From NCBI RefSeq assembly GCF_000213175.1, contig NW_009799101.1:950077-1014076 (forward strand): a stretch of 64,000 nt of DNA, in the 5' to 3' direction. Below, piece by piece: positions 23,698-36,885 of this stretch (position 1 is its first letter; every line of letters begins with the position of its first letter). Made by a program: the position numbers and the translations under genes. The notes below the pieces were generated by a model. It saw nothing but the letters and a program-made list of their open reading frames with translations. It was not told where the DNA came from and searched no databases. This stretch comes from Neurospora tetrasperma FGSC 2508. Its lineage: Eukaryota > Ascomycota > Sordariomycetes > Sordariales > Sordariaceae.

Positions 23698-26600
23698 TCA
23701 ATGCCATTGACTTTGACCCTGACCTCCACCGTTCCCGCCCATAAACCCTTCCTCCAACGTCCTCTCCTCCAAGTTCCTGATGAAGTCGCGGTTGTTGCCC
23801 TGACCCCGTCCAGACGCCTGAGCACGGCTTCCCCTCCTCGGCATCCTTTGGCTGGGCTGTGAGTCCATTCCCATGAGACCGTCTGGTGGCGGCGGGTAGT
23901 AGGCCGGGCTCGGTTGCAGACGAATTGGCTGGGTGGGATCCAGATGGCTCGCGACGCGCTGGATGGACACGGGAATACCACTTTGCTGCTGCTCCATTGT
24001 CGAGGACCGTTGCCTCTGGCGCGCCGCCGCCGCCGCCTGTTGCTGGGCGTACAGATTTGACTGGGACACGCCCGCGTAGTTCGCTGGAGGCATCTGTACT
24101 TGCTGTACCTGCGGCTGCTGTTGTTGGGGCATACCTTGTTGAGGGTATGCGCCCTGCTGAGAGCCGTACGGTGGAGGCGCGCTAGCGTGACTGCTGCTGC
24201 CACCAGGAGCGTAAATGTTGTTGTTGGAATACAAGGGCGGAGGTTGCGTGTGGGTCTGCTGGGGATATTGCTGCCCAGTGGCCATCGACCCGTAAGGGTT
24301 TTGGGCCTGGTTTGCCGCAATGGCGTTGGCTTGCGCTTGTTGCGCCTTTTGCTTGCTGAATGCCTCGGCCTGTATCTGCTGTTGAGTTCCCGGGGCTGGT
24401 GATCTGTTGAGCGAACTTGACTTGAGGTTCATGGGCGGTACAAACGGTCCAGTAAACTTCGATTGGGTGATGAAAGGATGTAGCTTGGCTTGTTGAGGCG
24501 ACCATCGTTCCAAGGGATTGATCGTCAACAGACCCCTGACAAAATCGATGAAAGCGATACGGTTGTTCATTTCTAGGACAAGGTCAGCTTTCAGTGCATA
24601 AACACACCGAATGCGCTCGACTTACCTCTGTCAATCTCTGACTGCTTCATGTTCTTCCTCGGCATCGGGTATGTCTTGATAATCTCGGGCAGTGTGTTGG
24701 CTTGGAAGTATTTCTTGCTAGGTTGTTCCTTCGTGCCATGCTCCCGAGAGTATTGCTCCATAGACTTCAGGTGGTAGGTTTTTCTGCCGAACTCATCTTG
24801 CCTCTTCTCGAAGAACTCTCCTGCCTGCTTGCCCATCTCGATCATCCAGTTTGGAGGATTTCCCAGCATCTCGACGATTCGTGACACCTGGTTGTACTCG
24901 GAAGAACCGGGGAAGAGGGGAAGACCCAAGAAAAGCTCAACCACAATACATCCCAAAGACCACATATCAATAGCCGAAGAATAAGGCAAGCCAAGCAACA
25001 CTTCAGGGGATCGGTAGAATCTGGACTGAATGTACGTATAGACAGTCTGCCGTTCGTCGCAAGCGGATCCGAAATCGATAATTTTGATGATCGGGCTCTC
25101 AAGGTTTTTCAGGAGAATGTTCTCGGGTTTCAGGTCGCAATGGATCAGTCTCGCCTTGTTGAGCAGAGAAAGCCCATTCAGCAGCTGCTGCGCAAAGACG
25201 CGAACCAGTGTCGTGCTCAAGCCTCGGAACTGGTTTTGCTTGATCAGCTCGTATAGGTTGACACTAAGCAACTCGAATACCAAGCACAAGTGTTGGCGAT
25301 GGATGAACGTATCCTTTAGTCGCAAAAGATGGTGATCGTCGTTTTTGTCGAGCTTTGTATTGAGCTGAACAGGAGGTTAGCGCGTGTCGCAAACAATCAA
25401 TTCAACAATGCTGGTAAACGAACCAAATCCAAAACGGACACTTCCATCATGCTTTGGTTGAAGTAAGCTGTTCGGTTCTTGATGACCTTGACCGCAACGA
25501 CCTCTTGCGTCTTCAAGTTTTGGCATTTTACGACCTGGCCGAAGGTACCCTGGCCAAGGACATCGAGAATCAGGTAGCGGTTCCTGGTACAACCATGTAA
25601 GTGACTGCTTCTCGACCCGTGGTGGGCAGCAACTTACTTATGACCAGCCTCCTCCGAGCCCAGGATGTCATTCACATAGAGGATATAATCGCTGTCCTCG
25701 TTGTCATAGCCGTCATTCTTCACTCCCTTGCTAGGCTTGGTAAGAACGCGCCGAGGATTCCTAGACGACTCGTACTTGAAGCCGGGGTTGCATATTCGGT
25801 AGGTGGCGGGAAGGTGAACTGTTAGCGCTTGGAGGGGCTACCGTAGTTTGTTAGCAAGCTGCCCAAAGCTATTTTTCGCGAACTTGTACATACACTGATA
25901 AAGCCGCCTTCCGGGTTAGCTCGTCGATGAGCCGGCTGCTTGTTAATCTTTGGTCGAAGGTCCTGGGGTCCTCGTATTTTCCTAAACTCGGGAACTGGCG
26001 TCCTATCGGGCATGGGCATCGGTTGCGACTGAGAGTTCATGCGCCTTGGCGGCGACTTGGGGTCCATATAAGAGCCGTCCATGGTAGAGCTGATTGCCGA
26101 GTTTGGATGGCTGTGGTCGTGTTGAGCGGGTGCGTATGGGTTGATGGGGGGAAGCTGTTGGGATGCTTGACGGCTGGTGTAGTAGGGGTTCTGTTGCTGT
26201 TGCTGCTGCTGCGGCTGCTGTTGCTGTTGTGATTGCGGCGGGGCATATTCGTTCGGTCGCGTAGGGGATTGACGTTGGGCGGGGGAGAATTGGCTTCCCT
26301 TGGGGTATTGGGAGGCAGGCGAGAGAGCCTCCATGGGCGAGTATCGCTGCGCGGCAGCAGATGGTTCTTGGGACGTACTAAGGCTGGCCGGGCGACCACC
26401 GGAGAGAGAGTGATGCGGCCTCAGGGGGTACTTGATGGTAGGGTTCTGGGATGAGTATGGATCGTGGGCATCCTGCATAGCGACGTCGCCGTTGGCGTCG
26501 CGCGACTGGGACGACGTCATTGGGGAAATGGAGGACTGTGGTTGCGCGCTTGGGTTCAGACCGGCCTGGTACGGATCATACTTGTATCCGGCCGGCGGTG

Positions 26601-26733
26601 GCTGCTGCGCCTGGACCTGGCCGTTGCTGGCGTAGTCTCGAGGGGACATGGACATTTGGCCGGAACCGTTGTTGTATCTCCTGGACGAGCCGCTGGCGGC
26701 AGAGTCAGAGTACGGTTGCCATTGCTGCTCCAT
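23698..26733 (-). CDS. yak1: dual-specificity kinase YAK1 (DYRK family)
   Basis: Growth-restraining kinase that in yeasts acts opposite PKA/TORC1 under starvation and stress. Exons on the minus strand: 25894-26733, 25638-25837, 25424-25583, 24626-25364, 23698-24572; the four introns of 53-59 nt have clear branch sites, giving 937 aa. The N-terminus (1-280) is Pro/Gln/Ser-rich with a poly-Gln tract. A conserved pre-kinase DYRK-homology block (THL/VHLPATYRICNPGFKYE) lies at about 285-345. Kinase landmarks: GQGTFG near 357, VAVK Lys379, HCDLKPEN Asp477, DFG Asp497 and the self-activating YTY with tyrosines 509 and 511. The tail is Gln/Ala-rich and low in complexity. Intron 3 has an unusual GTTCGT donor. 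About 950 nt upstream of the ATG is ATG-free on the coding strand. Confidence 0.96.
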
Positions 26734-27680
26734 GGCTGCTGGCAGGGCGAAGGCCAGCTCGCGGGACGGGCTCGGGGCTGTTGCTGGGTCTGGTTTGGCA
26801 GTGAATTCTGTTGCGGTGGTCGGTGGTGTCGTCGGCGCGAGAGGGGGGAAGGAGAGGGAGGGTTTGAAGCTTTCGAAGACGATGGACTCGGGTCGCTGGC
26901 TGGCAGGTCACAAGTGTGGGCCTGATGATGGAGGTGCGGACCGCGGACTGCCTGCTTGGGTGGTGCGCACTAGAACTAGTGACTGCACCAGTGGGCAGTG
27001 GCTACCTTCTGCTACCTAGTGTAGTAGACTCTGTACCTAAAGTAACTAGGTACCTCTGACTGGTGCTGTTGGGGCAGCTAAAGTTTAGGTAGGTAGAGGT
27101 AGATGAGTCCAGTGCCCTGTCCTGTTGGTGCCGTCGAGAGGACCCGCTCTCTGCTCGCAACACAACCTGTACGGGGAGGCGGAGAGGGCAAAGCGCAAGG
27201 AGCAAAGCGGGCCAAGCGGTGCCAAGGCGCTGCGAATAAAACCTACTCTCTCCTATAGGAATGCCAAGTAATCCCTGGTAACCAAAATCTTTCCTTTCAG
27301 CTCGGGCGTACAAAGCTGTGGTGGGCTGTCTCGTGGATGTGGATTAGACGCGGTTCGGTTGGACGATTGGGACGGACGGGCAGAACAGAGACGGGAAGAG
27401 GTTTTGGGGCCGTTGGCGGGCTGTCTAAGCCAGACACGACGGGCAGGGTTCAGTCGGCTAGGTCGCAGGTAGGAGGAAGAGACACCAGTTAAATGAGCCT
27501 CCGTCGCTTGTTGCTTCTCCAGCTGTACTCAAGAAGGAGGGAAATACAGTACGTCAGAGAAAGCAGCAGGAGGAGGACGAGAATGAGGACGAGGCAGTGA
27601 CCAAGCAGTCACGTCCGGGCAACAAGGCTGTACACCTAGAGGTACGCAGAGTACGGCAGGGAAATCGCAGTCGTTCGCAC
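26734..27680 (-). promoter_or_regulatory. ATG-free upstream region / leader of yak1
   Basis: For 947 nt upstream of the yak1 start no ATG occurs on the minus strand, whereas the plus strand of the same stretch has around eight. The minus strand is C/T-rich. This pattern suggests a long transcribed leader kept free of upstream AUGs; the transcription start itself is not visible. Confidence 0.55.
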
Positions 27681-27911
27681 CATGTGCAGAAATAACGGGG
27701 CTTCCGTCGAGACCGATCCGTAGGCGGTTCCTGTTCCGGTTGCTCGTGCTAGTCGGTGGATTTCGTATTTATTCAAGGGTTCCCAACGTTATGGTGAGGT
27801 ATGCCCAGACAGGGTACACAACACAGGTAGTTGAATTGGGTGGTGAGAGTCTGACTCCCCGCCCGCCAATGTTGTGTCAAGTGGAGGAGCCCTTGCTCTC
27901 CAGTTTTGACA

Positions 27912-27938
27912 ACGACGACGACGACGACGACGACGACG
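27912..27938 (+). repeat. (ACG)n microsatellite
   Basis: About nine ACG units in non-coding sequence upstream of yak1. Confidence 0.9.
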
Positions 27939-28765
27939 TTGAGCTTGAGACTCCCGCGTCGAGAGCCTTCAATTTCAGGCTCTCAAGGAACAGGAATCGG
28001 AATCACCATCAATAAATGCACCAAATGCAGTGCAGAAAGCCAGCCGGTTCCTAACCTGGCCTGATGATTTCGAATCTGCGCTTCATGTGCACTTTTAGTT
28101 TTGTTCTTGTGTCTTTCCAGGTTGAAGGATGTATCGTTGTGGGCGTGCAGCTGGCTGAGCAGGACAGCGCAAGCGGTTGTCTAGTGAAACATCTGATATT
28201 ATGCCCGCAATGTCCGGTATGTTAGGCCGGTACTGCTAATTTGTATGGCCACCAACACCAATACCTTCACCAATACATAACCAACATGGACCCAAAAGGT
28301 CTGACCATGAACGCCTTTGGCGCCAACGGTTGGTGTTTGACATGGCTTTTCTCTTCTCGACCGCATCCCTTCTTTGGTTACGTTTCTTCCCTTACTCCCT
28401 TCGCAGATCTCGGGTCCTACTGTGTTATGAAGCTTCATGATTTCCAAGTTGGTAATAATCGGACAAAACTCTTGGCGTACGTTCTCGTCGTCCGGTTGGA
28501 GCTGCAAACAACCACCGGAGATCATTCATGATGCCCGTCATTGAGACACATTCAGATAAAGTGGGGAGTACTAAAAGGACCTTGAGATTGAACGAAGAGT
28601 GCCTGCCCAGTCTCCAGCAGGTGGCGTTTCGACAGGCCACGCACGCTGCAAGCAGCCAGGGCAGCCCATCCCGCTGCCCATCCAGGCGAAGCGGTCGTAA
28701 AAAAAAAAAAAAAACGAACACCTGAATCAACAGCATCAATCGATCCCAGCTTGAACGTCAAGCTG

Positions 28766-28766
28766 C

Positions 28767-28796
<30 letters not shown>
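28766..28796 (+). repeat. (CAA)n microsatellite
   Basis: About ten CAA units in the yak1-pub1 spacer, 50 nt after a 16-nt A run at 28699-28714. Confidence 0.9.
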
Positions 28797-28797
<1 letters not shown>

Positions 28798-30060
28798 CCA
28801 CGCAATTCCGCACCACCAGTACTCAATACGAAGAAAGAAAAGAGGCAGCTTCCTAACGAACCTAGTTTGAAATGCATATTTGACCGATATGATAGTTGAG
28901 AGTCGAACCAAAACCCACCTACCTTGCAACCGATCGCATGTGTTGGGTTATTTTACGAGGCCATCCCCCATCCATATCCACATCCTGTTCAAGCGATCAG
29001 CAACCATAATCCAGGCATTCCCTCATTCAGCACCATGCTCCTCCTCACCTTTCACCCTCACCACGATTCACTACCCCGCGGTATTCCATATGTACTGCTA
29101 AAAGGAGATTACATAGGCAGTGACAGGGGTTGAGTGATTGCTCGTTTTGGCTTGAGGACCTGGGATGCAAACCCACCTTTGTCGGACTTATTCCTCGTAT
29201 GTAGTGTAAAATTTCCCTGGCCACGACACGAAGATGACGGTATGTATCATCGTCGTGGGAGATCATAGAGGTATCTTTGACTGCTTCAATTGCTTCCATT
29301 CACTGTAAGTACTCGGACAAACAAACCGTGTCCATATGACCTTTACTTTGCTTTCCATCCGTCCTTTTTCCCATCCACACTCCATTATCTGTCCCAATTC
29401 TAACACATGGCCATCACCAACTACTGCACCAAGCTGATACCATACACCATCAGGAAAGATCAAAGATGCGGATATCATAGGGTCGTGACCGCGTGGACCA
29501 ATGACTCTTTCAAACGCCTGCACCGCTTTTGGAAACGAGCTGACAACGGGGGAGCCTGACTGAGTCTAGTCCTACTATGTACATAATTTGACTTCCATTT
29601 ATCCTCTCTGCCTCTGCCTCTGGCCTCTCCGACCAGACCGAGCCGTGGGGATTTCGCGACTTTCAGTGCATGATATCCATCCTGGTCCGTGTCTCGTTTC
29701 ACACGCATCACCGATTTGTATCAACCACATGAGAGAGACAAAATAATATTATGTACTCGGACCAGCCAACATACATATCCCGGTCAGAGTCCCTTGATTT
29801 TTGTTAATTTTTTTTTTTCTCTCTCACTCCCGTCAAATTGAGGTTTAGCGCAGTGCGTGTAACACGGAGTAAGTTGCAACTAGCAAGGCATGTGAGATCA
29901 GCATGGGTGGTTTGGTTCATTCGGTTCATGGGATCGATTGGGATTGGGCATCAACTTGTTGCTGTCCAAAAGTCCAGGGATGATTTGGGATGTGACATTG
30001 TTCACCTGTGACGAGACAACCCTAACCCTGATAAGCGCCCATGATTGCATCCCAATAGCT

Positions 30061-30353
30061 CCCAAGGCTGGATTGGATGTAAGCGCCCTCGTCCTGGACA
30101 AAATTGTTGGTTGAAACCTTGGACATTACACCTTGGGTATACTCTTACTACGTATCCGTGTCTTTGTTACTCCTTTAACCTTGGTTTATAGGCAACTTCT
30201 GCATAGAACCATGCCAAACGGACTCTGGCCGATGTCTTTTCGAATTATCGTATGCCCTTCACAGTTTTGCAACGGCCTTTCATGATATCACGAGCGGTAT
30301 CGGACTGATCTATTTGACCAGAGGGTTGGTCTCATCAATTTTGTTATGGACGA
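30061..30353 (+). repeat. old dispersed repeat, copy B
   Basis: Partner of copy A (91-390) in direct orientation, 30 kb apart. Shared blocks run through the whole length with mostly transition differences and a few short indels. No terminal repeats, target-site duplication or coding frame can be recognised. Downstream of 30353 the two sequences stop aligning by eye. Confidence 0.7.
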
Positions 30354-31762
30354 CGCGCCCAGCTACTCTGTAGCATATCTCAGAAATAGGTAAACAAATC
30401 GCAGGTTTCGAGCTTGTTGGTCCGGCTCCATGGAGGAGTGTTTAGGCAACTAACCGGTTAGTTCTCACATGTTTGCCTTCAGATACGGGCAGAGGGTTAC
30501 ACCTGAAGGTGAACCGTAAGACCAGACGGCTTGAACCACAGCTGCTTGCTCAGCAGGACATCAATTGTCTGGACCATTATCAGCACGTTCAGAAACCACG
30601 TGCCTAAAAGGCTCGAGATGGCTTTGCCCTTCACTTTTCGTCCCATCCACTTATTGCATAATTATCACGCGTTGCATACGGGACTTAATTCTTGTCATGA
30701 TCGAACGATCTCCGTAACACCCTCTTCCGTCCCATAACAAGCTAACCATCCTCGCTGGTGGTTACCAACGACATCTGGTTATCTGGGACCAGCCCAGAAG
30801 TTCTAGACCGCGATAATATCCAACTCTGTAACTCATACAAGTCTACCCTCCTCATTTACTAAGTCCTTCAAGGGTATAGCGTACATTTTGAAGGACATGA
30901 TGCTACGTGAGATGAAATCGCATACCGGAAAACGGAACGTGGAAAATGGGTATCTGTATAAGAAACATCCAAAGGCCCACGAAAATACAACGGTAGGAAA
31001 CGCGCAATGGGTATATCGGAAGAAAAATGCCGCCTTGAATCTTGCGTACACATCGAAATGAAATGCTGAAGGAGACGAAGTTGGAGAACAGCCAAAGGGA
31101 AGAAGAGATATTGTCGTGACGTGTTCTGGTAAAAGACCTCGAAACTGACTTAACTTTTGTGAAAATCTGGTATCCAGCGTTGGAAAGATTTTGGAAACAT
31201 ATCATCAGGAAGACGAGAGAGAAACACCTAGCAAACGTAAAAGTGTAGAGTAAGATAAGACGTTTCGATCGTAGCTTAAGAGAAGAGGAGAGAAAACCGA
31301 AGGAAATTACACAAAACCCAAACGGAGAAGAACTTGCAGAAAGAACCATTGGCCCGTGGGAATCACTCAGAGAAACGAAGATAGAGAAGAAAGCGCGAGA
31401 AAGAAAACGCATTCGAAACTTGACAGGTCAGAGATAAAAGAAAAGAAGGAAGAGCAGTGAGTGATACATGAGACCAGAGAAGTAAAGAAGACAGGCTCCC
31501 AAATTCCCAACAAAATGACTTCCAGTTCCAAAATCCAGTCCTTGATCAACCGGACTTGAGCGAGGATTTCTCTCCATCCTGGACGTGTGAAAAAGAACCA
31601 TCCTAACACGAATGCAGCCGCAAAGCCTCCCACCTCTAGTCGAAGCTGAGAAAGCCATTAACTTTTCCACCACATGGCAAAGGCGTTTCAAGGGAACGGA
31701 AAAGAGACGTGGCCCACGCTGTGACCACTAGTAAGCAACTGCTCACCAGGCTTTTTAGGCTT

Positions 31763-33515
31763 CTAGCCCTGGTAACCACCAAACCCATTGCCGAAGTTCT
31801 GGGCTGGGGACGGCTGGTTCCACTGGGCGTTGGGACCGGGCTGACCACGGCCATAACCACCAGCGCTCGGCGGGCCGTTGTAACCCATCTGGGAGCCGTA
31901 GCCGGCAGGTGACTGAGCTTGAGGGCCGTTGTAGTTACCTTGCTGGCCTGGGTAAGAGTCTAGTTTGTGCGTTAGCGGCTGACATGTAGAAACCAGTTCA
32001 CCGAGTCAAGACTCACTGCCATAGTTATTGAAATAAGTGGAGGGAGTGCCGGGATAACCAGGCGTCTGGGCACTCTGAGGGCTATAAGGCTGGTTTGGGT
32101 CGAACTGTTGAGGGTTGGGCGTCTTGTCCTTGCCCCACTACACACGAAAGGTCAATAATGTCCTCGTCCAAGATAAGAGGGGGTCACTTACGCTGCACTT
32201 CAAAGGCCGACCATTGACCTGATACCCATTAAGCTGGCAAATGGCCATGGCAGCATTCTCATGAGTGTCCATCTTGATGAAAGCAAAGCCGCGGTCGGCC
32301 TGGAAACGAGACTCGACAACGTAGCCGAAGTTCTGGAAAAGGGGCACGAGGTCATTCTGAGTGGTGTAGGGAGTCAGGTTGCCGACATAGCAGGTCGTCT
32401 GCCAAGCAGGGGTCTGGGCGACAATCATGTCATAGCTGTGAACTCCGTGGGTAGGGAAGTGGTGGTGTCCATAAGGAGTGGTGGGAGTAAGACCCATCTG
32501 CTGCATAGCTTGCTGTTGAGCGATGGAAGGCTGACCCTTTTGGTTGGCCCAGTTGCAACGAATGGCACGAGATCCAAGCCATTCGCCGTCCATAGAGCTC
32601 AGAGCCTTCTCGGCATCGGGACGGTCGCGGAAAGCAACGAAGCCATAGCCGCGGGAGCGACCGGTCTTCATGTCCCACATGACTCGAGCCTCGGAGACGG
32701 AGCCAAAGGCAGAAAAGGCCTGAAGCAGAACCTCGTCGTTGACTTCGTTGGAGAGATCGCCGACGAAGATGTGGAAGTGGCCCGAAGTATCCTCCTTGTT
32801 CTGGTTGTTCGACTGGTAGGCCCAGTTGACACGGATTTCCTGCATAATTACCGGTGGTCAGCTCTACTCTATGGAATCATGGCCAAAGATTCGTAGTGTG
32901 GAATGGGCGAACTTACGGACTGATGCACGCGCCGGCCGTTGAGCGTCTGCATAGCACGCTCAGCCGCACCGGGATCATCATACTCAACGAAGCCGTAGTT
33001 GTAGCCCTTTTGCTGTTTTTCATCCTGGATTGTTAGCAGAATGTCTTGGGCGTCAAGGAATCAAACTGGCAGCCTCAACAGGCTGATGTGAAAAATGAAC
33101 TAACTCGCGGCTGCTCGGAGCCAGGTTTACCCACGTTCTTGTCGGGAATAATTTTGACATTCTGGACATGGCCAGTCGTCTCGAAAATCTGTCTCAAGAC
33201 GTCCTCGGTGACCCTAGGGTCAAGGCCGCCGACGTAGAGAGCGCGCTTGTTCGGCTCGGGGGCGGCGCGGCGGCCGAAGGGGTTGCCGGCGCTGGTGGGC
33301 GACATGATGCCGCTCGTGTCACCGTTCCCACCCATGGGCGACGTAATCGCCGTAGGGATGGGATTGGTGTTTTGCGGGATGTGCAGCGGCGGAGGAGGCA
33401 TGTGTGCGGAATTCGCGTTGTTGTTTTGACCGTTCTCGTAGCCGGGCGCGCCTGCGTTTGGTTGAGGTGGAGGGGGAAGCTGTCCGGTGGTGGGAGGCGG
33501 GCCAACGTCAGCCAT
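31763..33515 (-). CDS. pub1: TIA-1/PUB1-type RNA-binding protein, three RRMs
   Basis: Poly(U)/AU-rich mRNA-binding protein; family members shuttle between nucleus and cytoplasm, set mRNA stability and join stress granules. Exons on the minus strand: 33105-33515, 32917-33024, 32192-32839, 32017-32137, 31763-31959; introns of 80, 77, 54 and 57 nt, protein 494 aa. The N-terminus is Pro/Asn-rich. RRM1 (about 91-172) has RNP2 LYVGGL and RNP1-like YNYGFVEY and is split by intron 1. RRM2 (about 194-272) has IFVGDL and GYGFVAF. RRM3 (about 300-375) has CYVGNL and RGFAFIKM. A Gln/Gly/Tyr-rich, prion-like tail follows. The ATG at 33515 begins MADVGPPP and is preceded by about 1 kb free of ATG on this strand. 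The assignment to the TIA-1/PUB1 family is firm. Confidence 0.93.
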
Positions 33516-34535
33516 GTCGGAGAAATGGTCGAGGATCTGGTAGAAATCAACGAGCAGAGCGGCGATGGCGATGATTGGGGGACGAGCAGCGCAGAGACCC
33601 TCCTTGGCGAAGCAGGCCCCACTATAAGCAGCTGTTGAAACGATGGGGTGAGGCAGTGATTGTAGACGACTACGTGAGCGTCTGCGACTGTAATTTCCAG
33701 CGGACTTTGACTGGAAACTGAATAAGCTTGCAAGAAGGAAGACCTGACCGATCACAATCGGGGAGATGCAGACTTCTTATTGCAAAAAGAAAATTGACCC
33801 CGCGCGAAAGATGCGACGGAAGAAGATTGCTCGAGTCTCAGCCACGTTCTTGTAGCTCGTTTTATAGTAGTTACAGGCGGGCGAGCGCAGTGCGGTAGCG
33901 CAAGATGGGATGGCAAACGGAGGCCGTTCGGTGGAGCGGACTCGCTGTGGGTAGAAGACTGTTGGGTGCACAGACAAACTTTGCGCCCACGAAATGGAAG
34001 GAGTCTGAACGGAATGGCACTGTCGTAGATGGCTGGAGATCTCGGCGTGTATCGGGGGTCTAGACACGCGATCGTTATTGAGCCGGCGAACAGCAGCTGA
34101 AGCCAGGGACGATGACGATGCGGAGACGGGGGACGAGGATGGCTCCCGTTGATGCGGACGGTGGAGGACAGGGATGATGGGTTGGTGACGGTCAGTCAAA
34201 TAACCGACAAGGGGAACTAGGTAAGTAAAAGAAGAAGGGGAATTGCAGTGATGGCCTGAACTAAACAGCAAAATAGTCAAGAAAGACAAGATGAACTGGA
34301 AAACGGCCGTAAACCCAAAAGGAAACGCCCCGAGATTCACAACAGCCTGTCCGAAGAGATGACTTGTCTGGGATTCTTCTGCGATGGTGTTGTTCGGTGG
34401 GAGAAGAAGGTAAGGAGAAGGGGGGGAAACTTTTGGAGCTGACAATGAGCCTGATGGAGAAGACGGCCCGGGGGGAGCTCTGAAAGATGCGACGAGCACG
34501 GGAGGGGAAGGGAAGACGGGGATTTTTGATGGTGC
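33516..34535 (-). promoter_or_regulatory. ATG-free upstream region / leader of pub1
   Basis: 1020 nt upstream of the pub1 start contain no ATG on the minus strand but about 25 on the plus strand. The minus strand is C/T-rich and includes a 253-codon open frame (33777-34538), Ser/Pro-rich and with no internal methionine; I take it as a by-product of this composition rather than a gene. The asymmetry suggests a long 5' leader purged of upstream AUGs. Confidence 0.6.
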
Positions 34536-36885
34536 CATCGTCCTGGGATTGGCGGGCAGGCAGCCACTGAGATGCGAGGACGGAAGGGTCAAGGGACAGA
34601 AAGGCACATTTGCAGAGCGGAGGAGGGGCGGGACGAACTCCAGAGGCAGGTTGGATCATGGGCTGACTGACCGGCCGGTTTGATACCAGAGTATACCTAT
34701 TAACTGGCCGTCGCCGTCTTCGTCTAGGGCCTGATACTCGTAATCAACCCTTTCTTCACACGTGCCGTAGCAATCTCGAAGCAAAGAACCATGAGGTTCT
34801 GGGCGTTTTGGTGTCAACATAGGAGTAAAGTCTGGGAAATCGAGAGTTCTGGTTGAGTAAATGGATGCCATGTGTGGTTCCTATGATCGTTGGGACGTAG
34901 AGGCATCGAAACTATTGACCAGTGAGGCGCTAAGGGACCTAGGTACCTGTTTACAGTCTGATATATATACCACAGATACGAGGAGCCCGAGTATCAAATA
35001 TATTCCCGTTCATCGACTTGCGTGTTGTCTGTCCATATTCTGATCATTTTGATCCTGGAGGCGTAGCACCAGATATGAGTGTGAGTGTGTGCTGAGGGGT
35101 ATCGAGTAGATTGTTGGTTCACGGCCCGGGGGCTGGAGGCAAGGCGCCAAGGTACTAGCCAACCACACTGTGTCGTGGGTAGCTGAGATATTGACTCCCA
35201 AGGGGTTCAAGGTTCAGGCTTTCTTGGTTTGGTCCCCTCCTCCATTCTCGAACTGGAAGCTTTCCTTTCCCTTCGAGATCATCAATGCGCCCTGTGACGA
35301 CCTTGGCAGAAACGAAACAACACTATGATTTTACCAGCCCTACCTACACCTCTGCATGGACATAAAAGAGTAGCGAGGTACAACGCAACGAACTTCAAGA
35401 AACAGGGAGCACTCACGGCAAACCAGCTATTTCTTGTGACAGATATAAGATTCCCTGCCATTCTTAAAAACTGCGCTGCCCTTTTTTCTATCCATGCAGA
35501 GATGTCGGTACAACTTCATCACGGGCTGAATATGCTGAATATGCCACATTCGCAACGCAGGCACCTGGATGGTTTTCTATAAAAGGGTGATGGAACGCGT
35601 GGGTAGACCGGGGTGATACTTGCAGTGAATGCATGACCCGACTCGTCCTCCATCTCATCAGTCCGCCCAACACGTGCCAATGGAGCACGACGGAACGGCC
35701 AGCTGGGCCGATCTGTCATCGCCGACCACTGTAACGGCTCATTGTGTCATCAATGAGGGTTTGGCACTCTGTCCAGAAAAGTCTCAGTTACATATGATTA
35801 TACTTTCTTTGGCAGGACGCATGGCAGTCGAGAGTGACGAACGAAGGAGTTTACGGCAGCCGCTTTTTCGCACAATAGGTCGTTGACTGCCGTGCTAATT
35901 GCCAGGTATTGACAGCTCCAACTAAACCCAGTCGAGCAACAATACGGCCTTTATGTGTGGGGTTGAATCGAGTGGATTCGCAGAACTTTAGTTTGTGTAA
36001 CCGCTGAATGAACAGCAATTGGTGGTCAAGATGAAGCTTAAACGGACAGTCCCATCGCAACCTTTTTTTTGCTGGATCTGTGCTGTGTGTGAGGTGATTC
36101 TGTCCAGGCCCGTCGCCCCGTCCCCTGGATTTCATTGCGGGAACGACAAGGCCAACTCGGGGAAGCACCCGACGCTGGCGGTCAAGGCACCCACGCCTTC
36201 CAAGCGGAACCCCACAAAGAGCCTCAACCGCGCGGAGGTTCCAGGGACCCGACTGCACACTCCGACGCTAGAACTGGAATTACCTACCTCTACATACCAG
36301 CACCGGCCACTGCAAGACAAGGTGCAGAGCAGCTACGATCATCTTCTGAACACCGCATAAATAACATCCCACCATTCTTCCATTTGTTTGAATTCCCACT
36401 TCAAGTTCCATTCAGTATCCCCTCAACTCCCGGGTTTCATATGACCTTGGACAACCTTCATTTGCAGTCACCCAGAACCTTGATCTAGATACCTCTATTC
36501 AACCATCACTGATCAGACGCGAGGTCATAGTTCCATCGAGCCTGAAGAGTCCAGATACCATATTTATCAGAAGTTTATCCCTGAAGTGTGTGCTCGCACA
36601 GCAACAGCGAGATAGGAACTTATCCATGCGTGGATTGCCTTGACCCTGGACGACCCCCTTTGTCTCCCCGCCGTCTAAGCAAAACAATTCCCCGGGATTT
36701 ATATGCGTCAACATCCAAACTTTGCTGCGCGACCATTGTCACACCTTTGGACTAGCGAGGGCCACCCGCTTTACCACAAGACAAAGGCAACTCAACCACC
36801 ACTTGGCCAATATTTCTCATTTCCAGAAACTTCGGCACACAACTCGCCCTTCAAACCTCGCTTGCTTGCATCATCGGCTTGCAAA
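34536..36885. other. intergenic, upstream of pub1 and of the MED2-like gene
   Basis: About 2.3 kb between divergent genes. Small open frames occur on both strands but none has coding-like codon use. A GACCTAGGTACCTG word typical of these spacers lies near 34940. Nothing else can be supported. Confidence 0.5.

Larger units (their letters stand above)
27681..31762. other. gene-free spacer between yak1 and pub1
   Basis: About 4 kb with no supported gene. It contains an (ACG)n tract (27912-27938), a 16-nt A run (28699-28714), a (CAA)n tract (28766-28796) and copy B of the old dispersed repeat (30061-30353). The right end, from about 31050, is purine-rich on the plus strand and is probably the T/C-rich 3' UTR of pub1 on the minus strand. 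Confidence 0.55.

Noticed and set aside
30018-30028. CCCTAACCCT, resembling telomeric repeat
   Set aside because: Fewer than two repeat units; similar words occur by chance near 47541 and 49906.
33777-34538. 253-codon open frame (from an ATG) upstream of pub1 on the minus strand
   Set aside because: It has no internal methionine, is Ser/Pro-rich without a domain, and lies almost wholly inside an ATG-free, C/T-rich stretch; composition of a leader explains it better than a gene.
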